Origin: Cytophagaceae bacterium ABcell3
GTDB lineage: Bacteria; Bacteroidota; Bacteroidia; Cytophagales; Cytophagaceae
NCBI GenBank assembly: GCA_030913385.1
Contig: CP133159.1
Span: 4,753,001 to 4,817,000, forward strand
Direction: 5' to 3'
DNA: 64,000 nucleotides
Shown here: positions 55,260 through 64,000 of the stretch, piece after piece
Layout: every line of letters starts with the position of its first letter
Position numbering within the stretch: the stretch's first letter is position 1
Translations under genes and position numbers: made by a program
Notes under the pieces: model-generated
Seen by the model: the letters and a program-made list of their open reading frames with translations, nothing else
Told to the model about the DNA's origin: nothing
The model's database searches: none

Positions 55260-55824
55260 GTCAGGCTATGAGAGGCCGCAGTTTATGTACGCCAACCTCG
55301 AAGCCTTGTAAAGCTTAAATATAACGAATAACAGAGAAATATCAACGATTACCTGCGGTCTCTTATAGCTATTGTTGGGGGCTGTAGTATATTGACAAAG
55401 CTCTTCTGCTGGTGGCTATCGGTGTTTTAACAGCTTTCTTTCCGGTTGGTTAACACCTGACGGCAAGAGCATCTTAGAATCACAGCTTTTGTGGTTCTGT
55501 TTAGTTAACTCTTATCTTCACATACCAAAAACCCGTTCAGGTTAGATAGTTAAAGAAAGTATAGATATTAGGTTTAAGCCATTCTCCTGTTAAAAAGATA
55601 TCTCTTTATTTTTTAACTTTTAACAGCTTTCCTGTTGGCGGTGCAGTATCATATTAATGAGCAGCTGCGTTTTGCCGCGACGAAAGAAAATCCGTTCCGG
55701 CGCCGTAACTATAAGTTAGTAAAGGAATCGTATTTTATCCTGCGATAGCTTACCAACCTGCCCCTTTTTAGGAACATGGTTTTATAGCAGATATGCCTGA
55801 GATTCGCAATCTATAGCCCCCAAC
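55253..55824 (-). repeat. ORF-less cassette U8 (with attC 29)
   Basis: attC 29 at 55253-55380. Same short 565-bp variant as U5, three units away, suggesting the run of six grew by duplication of a three-cassette block. Confidence 0.9.
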
Positions 55825-56401
55825 GTCAGGCTATGAGAGGCCGCAGTTTATGTACGCCAACCTCGAAGCCTTGTAAAGCTTAAATATAACGAATAACAGA
55901 GAAATATCAACGATTACCTGCGGTCTCTTATAGCTATTGTTGGGGGCTGTAGTATATTGACAAAGCTCTTCAGCTGGTGGCTATCGGTGTTTTAACAGCT
56001 TTCTTTCCGGTTGGTTAACACCTGACGGCAAGAGCATTTTAGAATCACAGCTTTTGTGGTTCTGTTTAGTCAACTCTTATTCAATCTCTTATCTTCACAT
56101 ACCAAAAACCCGTTCAGGTTAGATAGTTAAAGAAAGTATAGATATTAGGTTTAAGCTATTCTCCTGTTAAAAAGATATCTCTTTATTTTTTAACTTTTAA
56201 CAGCTTTCCTGTTGGCGGTGCAGTATCATATTAATGAGCAGCTGCGTTTTGCCGCGACGAAAGAAAATCCGTTTCGGCGCCGTAACTATAAGTTAGTAAA
56301 GGAATCGTATTTTATCCTGCGATAGCTTACCAACCTGCCCCTTTTTAGGAACATGGTTTTATAGCAGATATGCCTGAGATTCGCAATCTATAGCCCCCAA
56401 C
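55818..56401 (-). repeat. ORF-less cassette U9 (with attC 30)
   Basis: attC 30 at 55818-55945. Carries GAGCATTTTAG and CCGTTTCGGCG variants; otherwise the consensus 577-bp form. Confidence 0.9.
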
Positions 56402-56977
56402 GTCAGGCTATGAGAGGCCGCAGTTTATGTACGCCAACCTCGAAGCCTTGTAAAGCTTAAATATAACGAATAACAGAGAAATATCAACGATTACCTGCGG
56501 TCTCTTATAGCTATTGTTGGGGGCTGTAGTATATTGACAAAGCTCTTCAGCTGGTGGCTATCGGTGTTTTAACAGCTTTCTTTCCGGTTGGTTAACACCT
56601 GACGGCAAGAGCATCTTAGAATCACAGCTTTTGTGGTTCTGTTTAGTCAACTCTTATTCAATCTCTTATCTTCACATACCAAAAACCCGTTCAGGTTAGA
56701 TAGTTAAAGAAAGTATAGATATTAGGTTTAAGCCATTCTCCTGTTAAAAAGATATCTCTTTATTTTTTAACTTTTAACAGCTTTCCTGTTGGCGGTGCAG
56801 TATCATATTAATGAGCAGCTGCGTTTTGCCGCGACGAAAGAAAATCCGTTCCGGCGCCGTAACTATAAGTTAGTAAAGGAATCGTATTTTATCCTGCGAT
56901 AGCTTACCAACCTGCTCCCTTTATTGGAACATGGTTTTATAGCAGATATGGTTGAGATTCGTAATCTATAGCCCCCA
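56395..56977 (-). repeat. ORF-less cassette U10 (with attC 31)
   Basis: attC 31 at 56395-56522. Last copy of the run; it ends with the TTATTGGAACATGG / GTTGAGATTCG variant and its far core (CCCCCA|ACG) is split by intron copy 3. Confidence 0.9.
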
Positions 56978-58914
56978 GTCGAGTCACCCCGGGGAGTTTC
57001 ACCCCAAGGTTCTCACAGAACCGTACGTGAAAGTCTCCCTTCATACGGCTCTTCCTGTTCAGTCACAAATGTATTGCTACTTTTGGATATACCAATTTCC
57101 AGTGTGCGAATAAGTCTGGTTTTGCTTTATACTTTTCCCTGAGCCATCTGTTAGCAGAGCGCTTGTACAACCCCTTCTCCCATTTCACCCACTTCAATAA
57201 TCTGTTGTTTAGTTCGTACCATATCCTGCGGGTGTGGTTTGACCATTTATAGCAATAATAATTAATTACTCCCCTGATTACAGGATTCAGTTCACGGGCA
57301 AGTTCTTCAAGGCTTTTACGCCACTTATGAATTTTCTTTCTCCTGAACTTTTCCAGCACACTGATTACGGATTTATGGCTGATATGGAATCGTGGCATTA
57401 AACGCAGACCTGACTTCAGTCTTGTCCATTCCGGACGAAAGGTGAAGCCCAGAAAATCAAAGCTCCGGCAATACTTATTTTCAGATTCCCCCCGAAGGTT
57501 TATTATTTTAGATTTCTCCTTGTTCAGTTCCAGCTTACAGGCTGACATGCGTCTCTGAATCTTGTCACGCATGTATAGAGCCTGACTTTCTGATTTGCAA
57601 TGCACCACTATGTCATCAGCATACCTCTCAAACGGTTTTCGCGGATGGTATTTCTCCATCCACTTGTCAAAGCATACATGCAGAAAGATATTGGCCAGTA
57701 AAGGGCTAATTACTCCACCCTGAGGTGTTCCACTTGTCCTGTCTATATAGCATCCATCCCCTTGTATGATCCCTGCCTCTAACCATCTTTTCACATACAA
57801 CAGAACCCACTTATCCTGGCAGTAATGCTCAACTGCCTTTAGGAGCATGTCATGATCAATTGTATCAAAGAAGCTTTTGATATCGAGGTCTATTGCCCAT
57901 TCGTGGTTAAAGACATTGGCCCATGCCTGATTTACCGCCTGATGGCAGTTTCTACCTGGACGATACCCAAAGGAGCTGTTGTGAAACTGAGGTTCCATGA
58001 TCCGCTCAAGATGGGTTTTTACTACTTCCTGAGCTATACGATCTAAAATGGTGGGGATTCCTAATTTGCGTACCCCGCCTGACTTTTTCTTAATCGCTGA
58101 TTCTCTGACGGGCATTGGAAAGTAACTGCCTGAGCTCAGCCTGTTCCATAGTTTATAGATCTGAGGCTGTAGATCTTTATCTAACATATCCCAGTCCATT
58201 TTATCTATGCCATGGCTGCCTTTGTTGGCTCTTACTTTCTTATATGCACGCCACACCATGATTCTGGTTATTGGCTGTGACTTTGTCTCGTAATAGTCAA
58301 TCATCCCATTCTTAATGGTTGTTAATAATTCTAAGACTAAACAGGCTAAGCCCTTCGCTCCACTCCCATTACAGGAGCTTCATCACTACTACGACTTAGT
58401 CCGCCACCGCTGTTTCATGCTATCCTTGCATGTCTGCTTCCCTGTTAGGGTTCACAGAGCAACAGCGACTTCTCTTGTTCCATACAAATGCCTGTACTGA
58501 GTTCTTGCCAGCTTTGCCCCGGGTGTTATGCAATCAGTAATCAGAGCGCCCATTGCACTTATAACAGGTACAAACGTACTTACCTGCTTTCAACACCGTT
58601 TCTTTTACATTACGAGACGTAATTTAACCGCTGGTTTAATCTATTCAACTCCTCAGTCCGCACCTACGGGAATCATAGCTCCCGTTTTTCCTTATCGTTC
58701 ACCACAAAGGAAGTTTCCGCCCAATGCAGCATAAGGTGGTTTGCAAACTGTTTCTGACAACCGTCTGCGGAAGGCCTATTCATTTCTTGATTCATTGCTT
58801 CTTTGGCCGGTTCAGTTCGCTCGACCTCCTTCTGAAACACAATGTCCTGAAATGTCTTCCATCATTTGTACAGCACTCTCCTTTTGTTTTAGTGTCAGGA
58901 GATTCAAGACACAC
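56978..58914 (-). mobile_element. Group IIC-like intron copy 3 (1937 bp), inserted in attC 32
   Basis: Same length and encoded RT as copies 1 and 2. Because the interrupted core is the well-known CCCCCAACG junction, this copy defines the insertion point to the base. Ribozyme domains I-III occupy 58305-58914; domain V is at about 57016-57053. Confidence 0.92.
57063..58304 (-). CDS. ltrA: Group II intron reverse transcriptase/maturase (copy 3)
   Basis: Encoded protein identical to 21632-22873 and 50635-51876: 413 residues, RYADDIVVH active site, maturase domain, no endonuclease domain. Confidence 0.93.
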   Translation of the reverse strand: MIDYYETKSQPITRIMVWRAYKKVRANKGSHGIDKMDWDMLDKDLQPQIYKLWNRLSSGSYFPMPVRESAIKKKSGGVRKLGIPTILDRIAQEVVKTHLERIMEPQFHNSSFGYRPGRNCHQAVNQAWANVFNHEWAIDLDIKSFFDTIDHDMLLKAVEHYCQDKWVLLYVKRWLEAGIIQGDGCYIDRTSGTPQGGVISPLLANIFLHVCFDKWMEKYHPRKPFERYADDIVVHCKSESQALYMRDKIQRRMSACKLELNKEKSKIINLRGESENKYCRSFDFLGFTFRPEWTRLKSGLRLMPRFHISHKSVISVLEKFRRKKIHKWRKSLEELARELNPVIRGVINYYCYKWSNHTRRIWYELNNRLLKWVKWEKGLYKRSANRWLREKYKAKPDLFAHWKLVYPKVAIHL

Positions 58915-59026
58915 ACGTTTAGTATAAAAAACGGGCAGCGGTTTTACAAGCAGTTAAGTATCCCCCGAAACCGCAGCCAGCGAAAAGAACCGAAGGCTCC
59001 GCTACCACAGAACCCGCTGCTCTTTT

Positions 59027-60829
59027 TTATACAGTGTTATCGGCTTTTAATTTTATTCCCGCAAATGCAGAACGATTATTCAATTCAATAACAGTCATTT
59101 CTAATTCAGATGAAATATGTTTGTTGATTCTATCATTTAGTTGAGCTTTCGCATCTGTTACACCTTTGTTATAATTTTTGGCTTCAAGAATAAATCCAAA
59201 GTTAGTTAACGGATTAATACTAGGGAAAAAAACTATTCCATCAAACTCAGCACTTCCATCATTGCTATTTTCAATAAATAACTTGGCCCCTCCCACGAAA
59301 GCGATTGTTAAACCAGAATAGTTCAGATTATTAATTAGGTCTTTCATCTTCTGTACTTCAAATATTTCATCCTGATTTAGATAATCAGGAGATGATTTAA
59401 GATATTCATCTAATTGTTTTATCATTGAAGTTTTACCATTACTAATCATAACTGCTTTACTAGTCCTATTTTTATTCTCAAGAATAAATCTTTTGTTCCA
59501 TCCAAAAATTGATTTTAGTAAAAATGATAATAATAATTCATCATTATCTATCGCTCTTAGATTAGGACTATTATCAGGTATATATGATTTAAATTTAATT
59601 ATTTCTGAACAAATTTTTAAGGCAACTCTGATACTTTGATGATTATCAATTGTTGTAATCCCAAAAGCAAGTTTTACTGTATTCTTTCTTGCATTTACTA
59701 GCAGTCCAACTCGTGCTCTAGAAACACCCAGTTTTTTTCTTATCTCCATTTCCCATCTAACTTCATTCTTTAATGGTTCTGGTAGGTTATCTCTATCCTG
59801 AGGCCTTAGCCTGAACTCTTGAATTATTTTCCTCTCCCTTATCCAATCTAATTCTAAAACGTCATGAATTTCATTCTCAAAACTTTGTTTTGGACTCAAT
59901 ATATGCTGAATATCAGTTATTCCTTTAGTAACAGGAATATGCTTTTCAATTTGAACAAGCATGATTTCAGAAGCCCTAGCTGTATTAATACAAGAGTCCG
60001 AGGACATATATACTGAGTTTTGCAAGACTTGCTCCAAATTATGTAAAGCAATCCTGTAAGTTGTATTTTTTATAAAAAGTGACTCTAAGAGGCTATCAAA
60101 ATTTAGCAGAATTGAAGATAGATCGAGATTAAATGGAACAGGTGCATAAATTGAATCAAGAGTTATAAAAGAGATTTGCCTAATAGTGTCATACAGCTTT
60201 CTTAACTGAATCATTTGAATGTTTGACCAATCAGGATTTGTATATACTCTTAAAAGTTTTGTAGCGAACTCGACCATATGATTATCTTTCCTCTTATAAC
60301 GTTGCAGCTGAAATAATGCAATTACCAAGTGAAATCTGTAATAGTCATAATTTTCCACAACCTCATTTAGAAATGGCCTATCGATAGGATCAAGTCCACT
60401 TTTAAAAAATTTATATATTGATTTTTGTTCTTTAAGCAAGGTTAACCATGCCCTTGATGTTGAAAAAGTACCTTCTAGGTATCCCATATTATTTAATAGA
60501 ACTAAACATTGTAGTAGTTCTCCAGTTGAAGGATATTTTGAGTCATTACTCATTTTACCACAAAATTCCCTCTTCCCAGAAAGGCCTAAATCGGAATTTT
60601 TATTAGCACACAATTCTGAAATCAAGGACAATTGAAGAAAAACATATTCATATCTATTATGATGTGCCCCTTGAAAAACATCAATTAGTCTTCCCAATTG
60701 GTGTATTCTTCTAAATCGTTTTATATGCCCATATTGGTCAATAAAATCATACAGATTTATTGTATAGTTAAACAAATTGGCAGTTAGATTCCCTATCCCA
60801 GGAACATTATATGATATTTTTTTTGGCAT
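59027..60829 (-). CDS. Putative HD-domain and PD-(D/E)XK nuclease fusion protein
   Basis: 600 residues. Near the N-terminus RFRRIHQLGRLIDVFQGAHHNRYEYVFLQ (residues ~38-66) resembles the start of dNTPase-type HD domains (QLG...GA-H-R-E-H), although an HD doublet is not obvious further on. The middle is helical. The C-terminal ~90 residues look like a PD-(D/E)XK nuclease: SAEFDGIVFFPS (Asp ~533) and FGFILEAKNYNKG (E-x-K ~554), followed by AKAQLNDRI. No family name can be given. A nucleotide-depleting or nucleic-acid-degrading defence role is plausible. Sole gene of its cassette; the last codons overlap attC 32. Confidence 0.6.
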   Translation of the reverse strand: MPKKISYNVPGIGNLTANLFNYTINLYDFIDQYGHIKRFRRIHQLGRLIDVFQGAHHNRYEYVFLQLSLISELCANKNSDLGLSGKREFCGKMSNDSKYPSTGELLQCLVLLNNMGYLEGTFSTSRAWLTLLKEQKSIYKFFKSGLDPIDRPFLNEVVENYDYYRFHLVIALFQLQRYKRKDNHMVEFATKLLRVYTNPDWSNIQMIQLRKLYDTIRQISFITLDSIYAPVPFNLDLSSILLNFDSLLESLFIKNTTYRIALHNLEQVLQNSVYMSSDSCINTARASEIMLVQIEKHIPVTKGITDIQHILSPKQSFENEIHDVLELDWIRERKIIQEFRLRPQDRDNLPEPLKNEVRWEMEIRKKLGVSRARVGLLVNARKNTVKLAFGITTIDNHQSIRVALKICSEIIKFKSYIPDNSPNLRAIDNDELLLSFLLKSIFGWNKRFILENKNRTSKAVMISNGKTSMIKQLDEYLKSSPDYLNQDEIFEVQKMKDLINNLNYSGLTIAFVGGAKLFIENSNDGSAEFDGIVFFPSINPLTNFGFILEAKNYNKGVTDAKAQLNDRINKHISSELEMTVIELNNRSAFAGIKLKADNTV

Positions 60830-60845
60830 GTACTTATTTTATTGC

Positions 60846-61428
60846 CGATAACGTCAGGCTATGAGAGGCCGCAGTTTATGTGCGCCAACCTCGAAGCCTT
60901 GTAAAGCTTAAATATAACGAATAACAGAGAAATATCAACGATTACCTGCGGTCTCTTATAGCTATTGTTGGGGGCTGTAGTATATTGACAAAGCTCTTCA
61001 GCTGGTGGCTATCGGTGTTTTAACAGCTTTCTTTCCGGTTGGTTAACACCTGACGGCAAGAGCATCTTAGAATCACAGCTTTTGTGGTTCTGTTTAGTCA
61101 ACTCTTATTCAATCTCTTATCTTCACATACCAAAAACCCGTTCAGGTTAGATAGTTAAAGAAAGTATAGTATTAGGTTTAAGCCATTCTCCTGTTAAAAA
61201 GATATCTCTTTATTTTTTAACTTTTAACAGCTTTCCTGTTGGCGGTGCAGTATCAAATTAATGAGCAGCTGCGTTTTGCCGCGACGAAAGAAAATCCGTT
61301 TCGGCGCCGTAACTATAAGTTAGTAAAGGAATCGTATTTTATCCTGCGATAGCTTACCAACCTGCCCCTTTTTAGGAACATGGTTTTATAGCAGATATGC
61401 CTGAGATTCGCAATCTATAGCCCCCAAC
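60846..61428 (-). repeat. ORF-less cassette U11 (with attC 33)
   Basis: attC 33 at 60846-60972 (cores CGATAACG, GTTGGGG). Carries the same three private variants as U6, 6.7 kb away. Confidence 0.9.
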
Positions 61429-62004
61429 GTCAGGCTATGAGAGGCCGCAGTTTATGTGCGCCAACCTCGAAGCCTTGTAAAGCTTAAATATAACGAATAA
61501 CAGAGAAATATCAACGATTACCTGCGGTCTCTTATAGCTATTGTTGGGGGCTGTAGTATATTGATAAAGCTCTTCAGCTGGTGGCTACCGGTATTTTAAC
61601 AGCTTTCTTTCCGGTTGGTTAATACCTGACGGCATGAGCATCTTCGAATCACAGCTTTTGTGGTTCTGTTTAGTTACTCTTGTTCAACCTCTTATCTTCA
61701 CAAACAAGAACCCGTTCAGGTTAGATAGTTAAAGAAAGTATAGATATTAGGTTTAAGCTATTCTCCTGTTAAAAAGATATCTCTTTATTTTTTAACTTTT
61801 AACAGCTTTCCTGTTGGCGGTGCAGTATCATATTAATGAGCAGCTGCGTTTTGCCGCGACGAAAGAAAATCCGTTTCCGGCGCCGTAACTATAAGTTAGT
61901 AAAGGAATCGTATTTTATCCTGCGATAGCTTACCAACCTGCCCCTTTTTAGGAACATGGTTTTATAGCAGATATGCCTGAGATTCGCAATCTATAGCCCC
62001 CAAC
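61422..62004 (-). repeat. ORF-less cassette U12 (with attC 34)
   Basis: attC 34 at 61422-61549. It mixes features of both subfamilies (GATAAAGCTC and AACAAGAACCCG as in U1/U2; GGTTAGATAG and TTTTTAGGAAC as in U5-U11). Tandem with U11. Confidence 0.9.
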
Positions 62005-62128
62005 GGTCAAGTATAAGAGCAGTAGCGGATTTCAAGGCGATTACCTGTCCGACACCACCAAAGTTTATTAAATGCACAGACCTTGATTTTACCGCTTCAC
62101 CCGCTATTGCTCTTATACAATGTTGTGC
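61998..62128 (-). other. attC site 35
   Basis: Left core CCCCAACGG, right core GTTGTGC; arms GTATAAGAGCAGTAGCGG and CCGCTATTGCTCTTATAC pair perfectly over 18 bases except one. It closes the cassette that holds the OLD-like gene. The 116 bp from here to 62245 hold nothing recognisable. Confidence 0.92.
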
Positions 62129-62244
62129 GGTCGTACTTTTTTTTCGGTCGTTTGTCAGCGTTGGCAAAGACATACTCTTTTGCAAATTTCGGCTTGCGTG
62201 TCGGCTTGTGCGAATTGCAAATGTGTATGGCTTTAGCGTTGGCA

Positions 62245-63930
62245 TTATTTCGTTTTTATTTCCAATATCAAATCAAAAACACTTTTAAAGTGCTTGAATT
62301 CAGAGTCGGGAAATCCATTACAGTCTTGCTCTAATAATCTTTTTACTTGATTTTTAGTGACAATCGAGTCTAATCCTTTAAATGAACTTAAAACATATTG
62401 ATTTAGCAGATTTTTACTAAAGTAGTCCTCTATATTAAAATTTAGACCTCCTCTATACCATTGGCGTGTTGGATAAATTGAAATCCATATTTCGCCCTTC
62501 TTGCGGTATTTGTTGAAATTACCATTATTAAATGCATTTGCACTTGTTCGGTTAAATATTTTATTGACTGCACCCCATCCTGATTGGTCGCTATCGAAAA
62601 AAGCGATTATATGTTGTCCTACTTTTGGTGTAAATTTTTCAGTTAACAATTTAACTCCTTCAGCTCCGCCACAAGGTAGATATTCGAATTCAAGGTTGGA
62701 GTATCTAGGTTCTGTTTGTTTCAATACTTCCAAAGCCTTTTTAAGGAAAACTTCATCTGTTTTCCCTTCAACTAGTAATATATCTTTTTGAGAGTTGAGA
62801 AAAATGTTTTGCTCTTGATAACTCCAAATGCCTTTCGTTAACTCGTAAACAATTTTCTGCTTTTCCATTGCTTCCACTTGTGCATCATTATTTGCTTTTT
62901 TAGAAAGCATTGTAATGTGTTTTAAGTCGAAATTATGTGTAAGTGTTGGCGAGTGAGTCGTAATTATATTTTCTCGGTTTGAATAGGCTTTTAAAAGCTT
63001 TTCAATTTGTTCCTTGTTGGAAAGGTGGATATGACTGTCTGGCTCGTCAAGAAGTATCAAAGAATTCTCATCTCCAATAACTTCCAAAATCAGCATTATG
63101 AGTAAAAGTTTCTTTTCGCCTTCGCTTAAACTTTCGGCTTTTAATCCTGTGTTGTAGTCGATTTCAATTTTGGTGATTACCTTATCATCCTTTGGCATAA
63201 ATGCCGCAGCAAGATATTTGAACAAATCAATCTCGTTAATGAAGTCAAGTTTTTCCTTAAACTCTTCTAAAGTCATTTGAACCGAAGCGTCTTTGTTCGG
63301 GTTCAAAGTCATAACCAAGTTGGTAACAGGATTTGGATTTTTTAACCAAGTTCCTAGAGTCGGAATATCAAAATCGAATTTGATGTAGTTGACCGTTTGA
63401 ATGCCCAATGTGGCGTGGCAAAACTTTCTAATATCTTCAAATGCGGCAAAATCGTAGAAATGAAGAGTTAAAAGAGCAATATTCCAATAATATTTATTGA
63501 TGTAAATTAATTCAGAATCTGGAATTGATGCACCTTTTAAAGCTTTGGTGTATTCATCATAAAATGGTTTGTAGTAGGTTTCCCAAAGACGACTTTCTTC
63601 TCCGCTATATGAGCTTATTAATTGGCTCGGTAAATGTTCTGATTTTAAAGAAGTATCAGTTCCATTTACTTTGGTTTCATAATTACCATTTTCAAATTTC
63701 ACCTGCACACTGTAAGTGTCTTTTGTGTAGGTAAGATCATAATTGAAACTTGGATTGTGTTTATTATCGTACAAGCCTGCAAAAACACTACTAATAGCTT
63801 CTAAAATATTACTTTTCCCACTTCCATTGTTGCCAATCAAAACCGTAATGCCTTCTTTGTTTGAAAAATCTATTTCGAAATTTTCCAAATTCTTAAAACG
63901 TGTGTTGATTTCTAGCTTTTCTAGTCTCAT
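62245..63930 (-). CDS. OLD-like ATPase-TOPRIM protein
   Basis: 561 residues. ABC-type ATPase: Walker A VLIGNNGSGKSNILEAI (~31-46), signature SLSEGEKKLLLIML (~268), Walker B SLILLDEPDSHIH (~290), H-loop ITTHSPTL. The C-terminal TOPRIM domain has DILLVEGKTDEVFL (Glu ~385) and IIAFFDSDQSGWGA (D-x-D ~440). This is the overcoming-lysogenisation-defect (OLD) layout, as in P2 Old, GajA of Gabija and PtuA-related nucleases. It is the downstream gene of an operon: its ATG overlaps the stop of an upstream gene (ATGA) that runs out of the window. The identity of that gene would decide which defence system this is. Confidence 0.88.
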   Translation of the reverse strand: MRLEKLEINTRFKNLENFEIDFSNKEGITVLIGNNGSGKSNILEAISSVFAGLYDNKHNPSFNYDLTYTKDTYSVQVKFENGNYETKVNGTDTSLKSEHLPSQLISSYSGEESRLWETYYKPFYDEYTKALKGASIPDSELIYINKYYWNIALLTLHFYDFAAFEDIRKFCHATLGIQTVNYIKFDFDIPTLGTWLKNPNPVTNLVMTLNPNKDASVQMTLEEFKEKLDFINEIDLFKYLAAAFMPKDDKVITKIEIDYNTGLKAESLSEGEKKLLLIMLILEVIGDENSLILLDEPDSHIHLSNKEQIEKLLKAYSNRENIITTHSPTLTHNFDLKHITMLSKKANNDAQVEAMEKQKIVYELTKGIWSYQEQNIFLNSQKDILLVEGKTDEVFLKKALEVLKQTEPRYSNLEFEYLPCGGAEGVKLLTEKFTPKVGQHIIAFFDSDQSGWGAVNKIFNRTSANAFNNGNFNKYRKKGEIWISIYPTRQWYRGGLNFNIEDYFSKNLLNQYVLSSFKGLDSIVTKNQVKRLLEQDCNGFPDSEFKHFKSVFDLILEIKTK

Positions 63931-64000
63931 ATTGAAAGTACCGAATTTTGAACATTAGTAATGGCATTGATTTTCTGTTCTTCAGATTGGGCAAGCAATG
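63927..64000 (-). CDS. C-terminal end of the gene upstream of the OLD-like protein (partial)
   Basis: The last 23 codons of a minus-strand gene enter from the right edge: LLAQSEEQKINAITNVQNSV LSI, then TGA overlapping the next ATG. Too short to identify. The 4-bp overlap indicates an operon within one cassette. Confidence 0.6.
   Translation of the reverse strand, partial: LLAQSEEQKINAITNVQNSVLSI

Larger units (their letters stand above)
56972..59042 (-). other. attC site 32, split by a group II intron
   Basis: Excising 56978-58914 joins CCCCCA to ACGTTTAG, restoring the CCCCCAACG core seen at every other repeat junction. Arms TATAAAAAACGGGCAGCGG and CCGCTGCTCTTTTTTATA, right core GTTATCG. 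The HD/nuclease gene stops inside the right arm (59027). Confidence 0.9.

Noticed and set aside
53535-56977. CRISPR array or simple satellite
   Set aside because: Units are 565-577 bp with attC structure at each junction and near-identical bodies; there are no short repeats with unique spacers.

Overview
The window looks like a Bacteroidota chromosome (AT-rich, weak Shine-Dalgarno sites, Bacteroidota-type IS91 module and lipoprotein signals). It is dominated by a large cassette array of the chromosomal-integron type. No integron integrase lies in the window. Cassette genes and attC sites all read on the minus strand, so the integrase and attI would be expected beyond position 64000, and the left part of the window is the distal end of the array. 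Genus-level placement is not possible from what I can see.

Layout. 1-10106 is one uninterrupted minus-strand reading frame for a giant protein resembling the A subunit of Tc (insecticidal-type) toxins; its 3' end is outside the window. 10107-13450 is a border zone: a possible gene remnant, a DDE-transposase IS with a hairpin terminator, and the tail of an IS91-like element. From about 13453 to the right edge, short single-gene or operon modules are separated by about 35 attC-like sites of 60-165 bp. Read on the minus strand, these have an R'' core of the CTAACAA type, two long imperfect inverted repeats, and an R' core of the CGTTRG type. Start codons lie just after one core and stop codons just before, or even inside, the next.

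Cargo. Many cassettes resemble phage-defence or toxin-antitoxin modules: a Mokosh-like kinase-helicase/PLD pair, an ABC-three-component-like operon with an HNH protein, a TIR + JAMM + unknown operon, a PLD-LRR protein with a membrane partner, a class III cyclase-like/ParB-like/Dam-like operon, an OLD-like ATPase-TOPRIM protein, a YhcG-type nuclease, a RhuM protein, a KilA-N protein, a HigBA-like pair and a zeta-like kinase. Others encode a GNAT acetyltransferase, a DNA alkylation repair protein, a trypsin-like protease, a JAB-like membrane protein, a lipoprotein and several unknowns. One cassette carries a tRNA gene with an expanded anticodon arm, followed by a terminator and a nuclease-like gene.

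Mobile layers on the array. Five group II introns sit inside attC sites. Three are 1937-bp copies with the same encoded RT, inserted within the R' core (GT^T on the minus strand). Two belong to a different lineage inserted 8-9 bp away from the core; one of these is a 696-bp form without an RT. Twelve copies (one truncated) of a 565-577-bp cassette without a convincing ORF occur singly, in pairs and in a run of six. An IS91-like element with its tyrosine recombinase occupies another cassette. The array therefore combines defence cargo, attC-targeting ribozymes and an amplified non-coding cassette.
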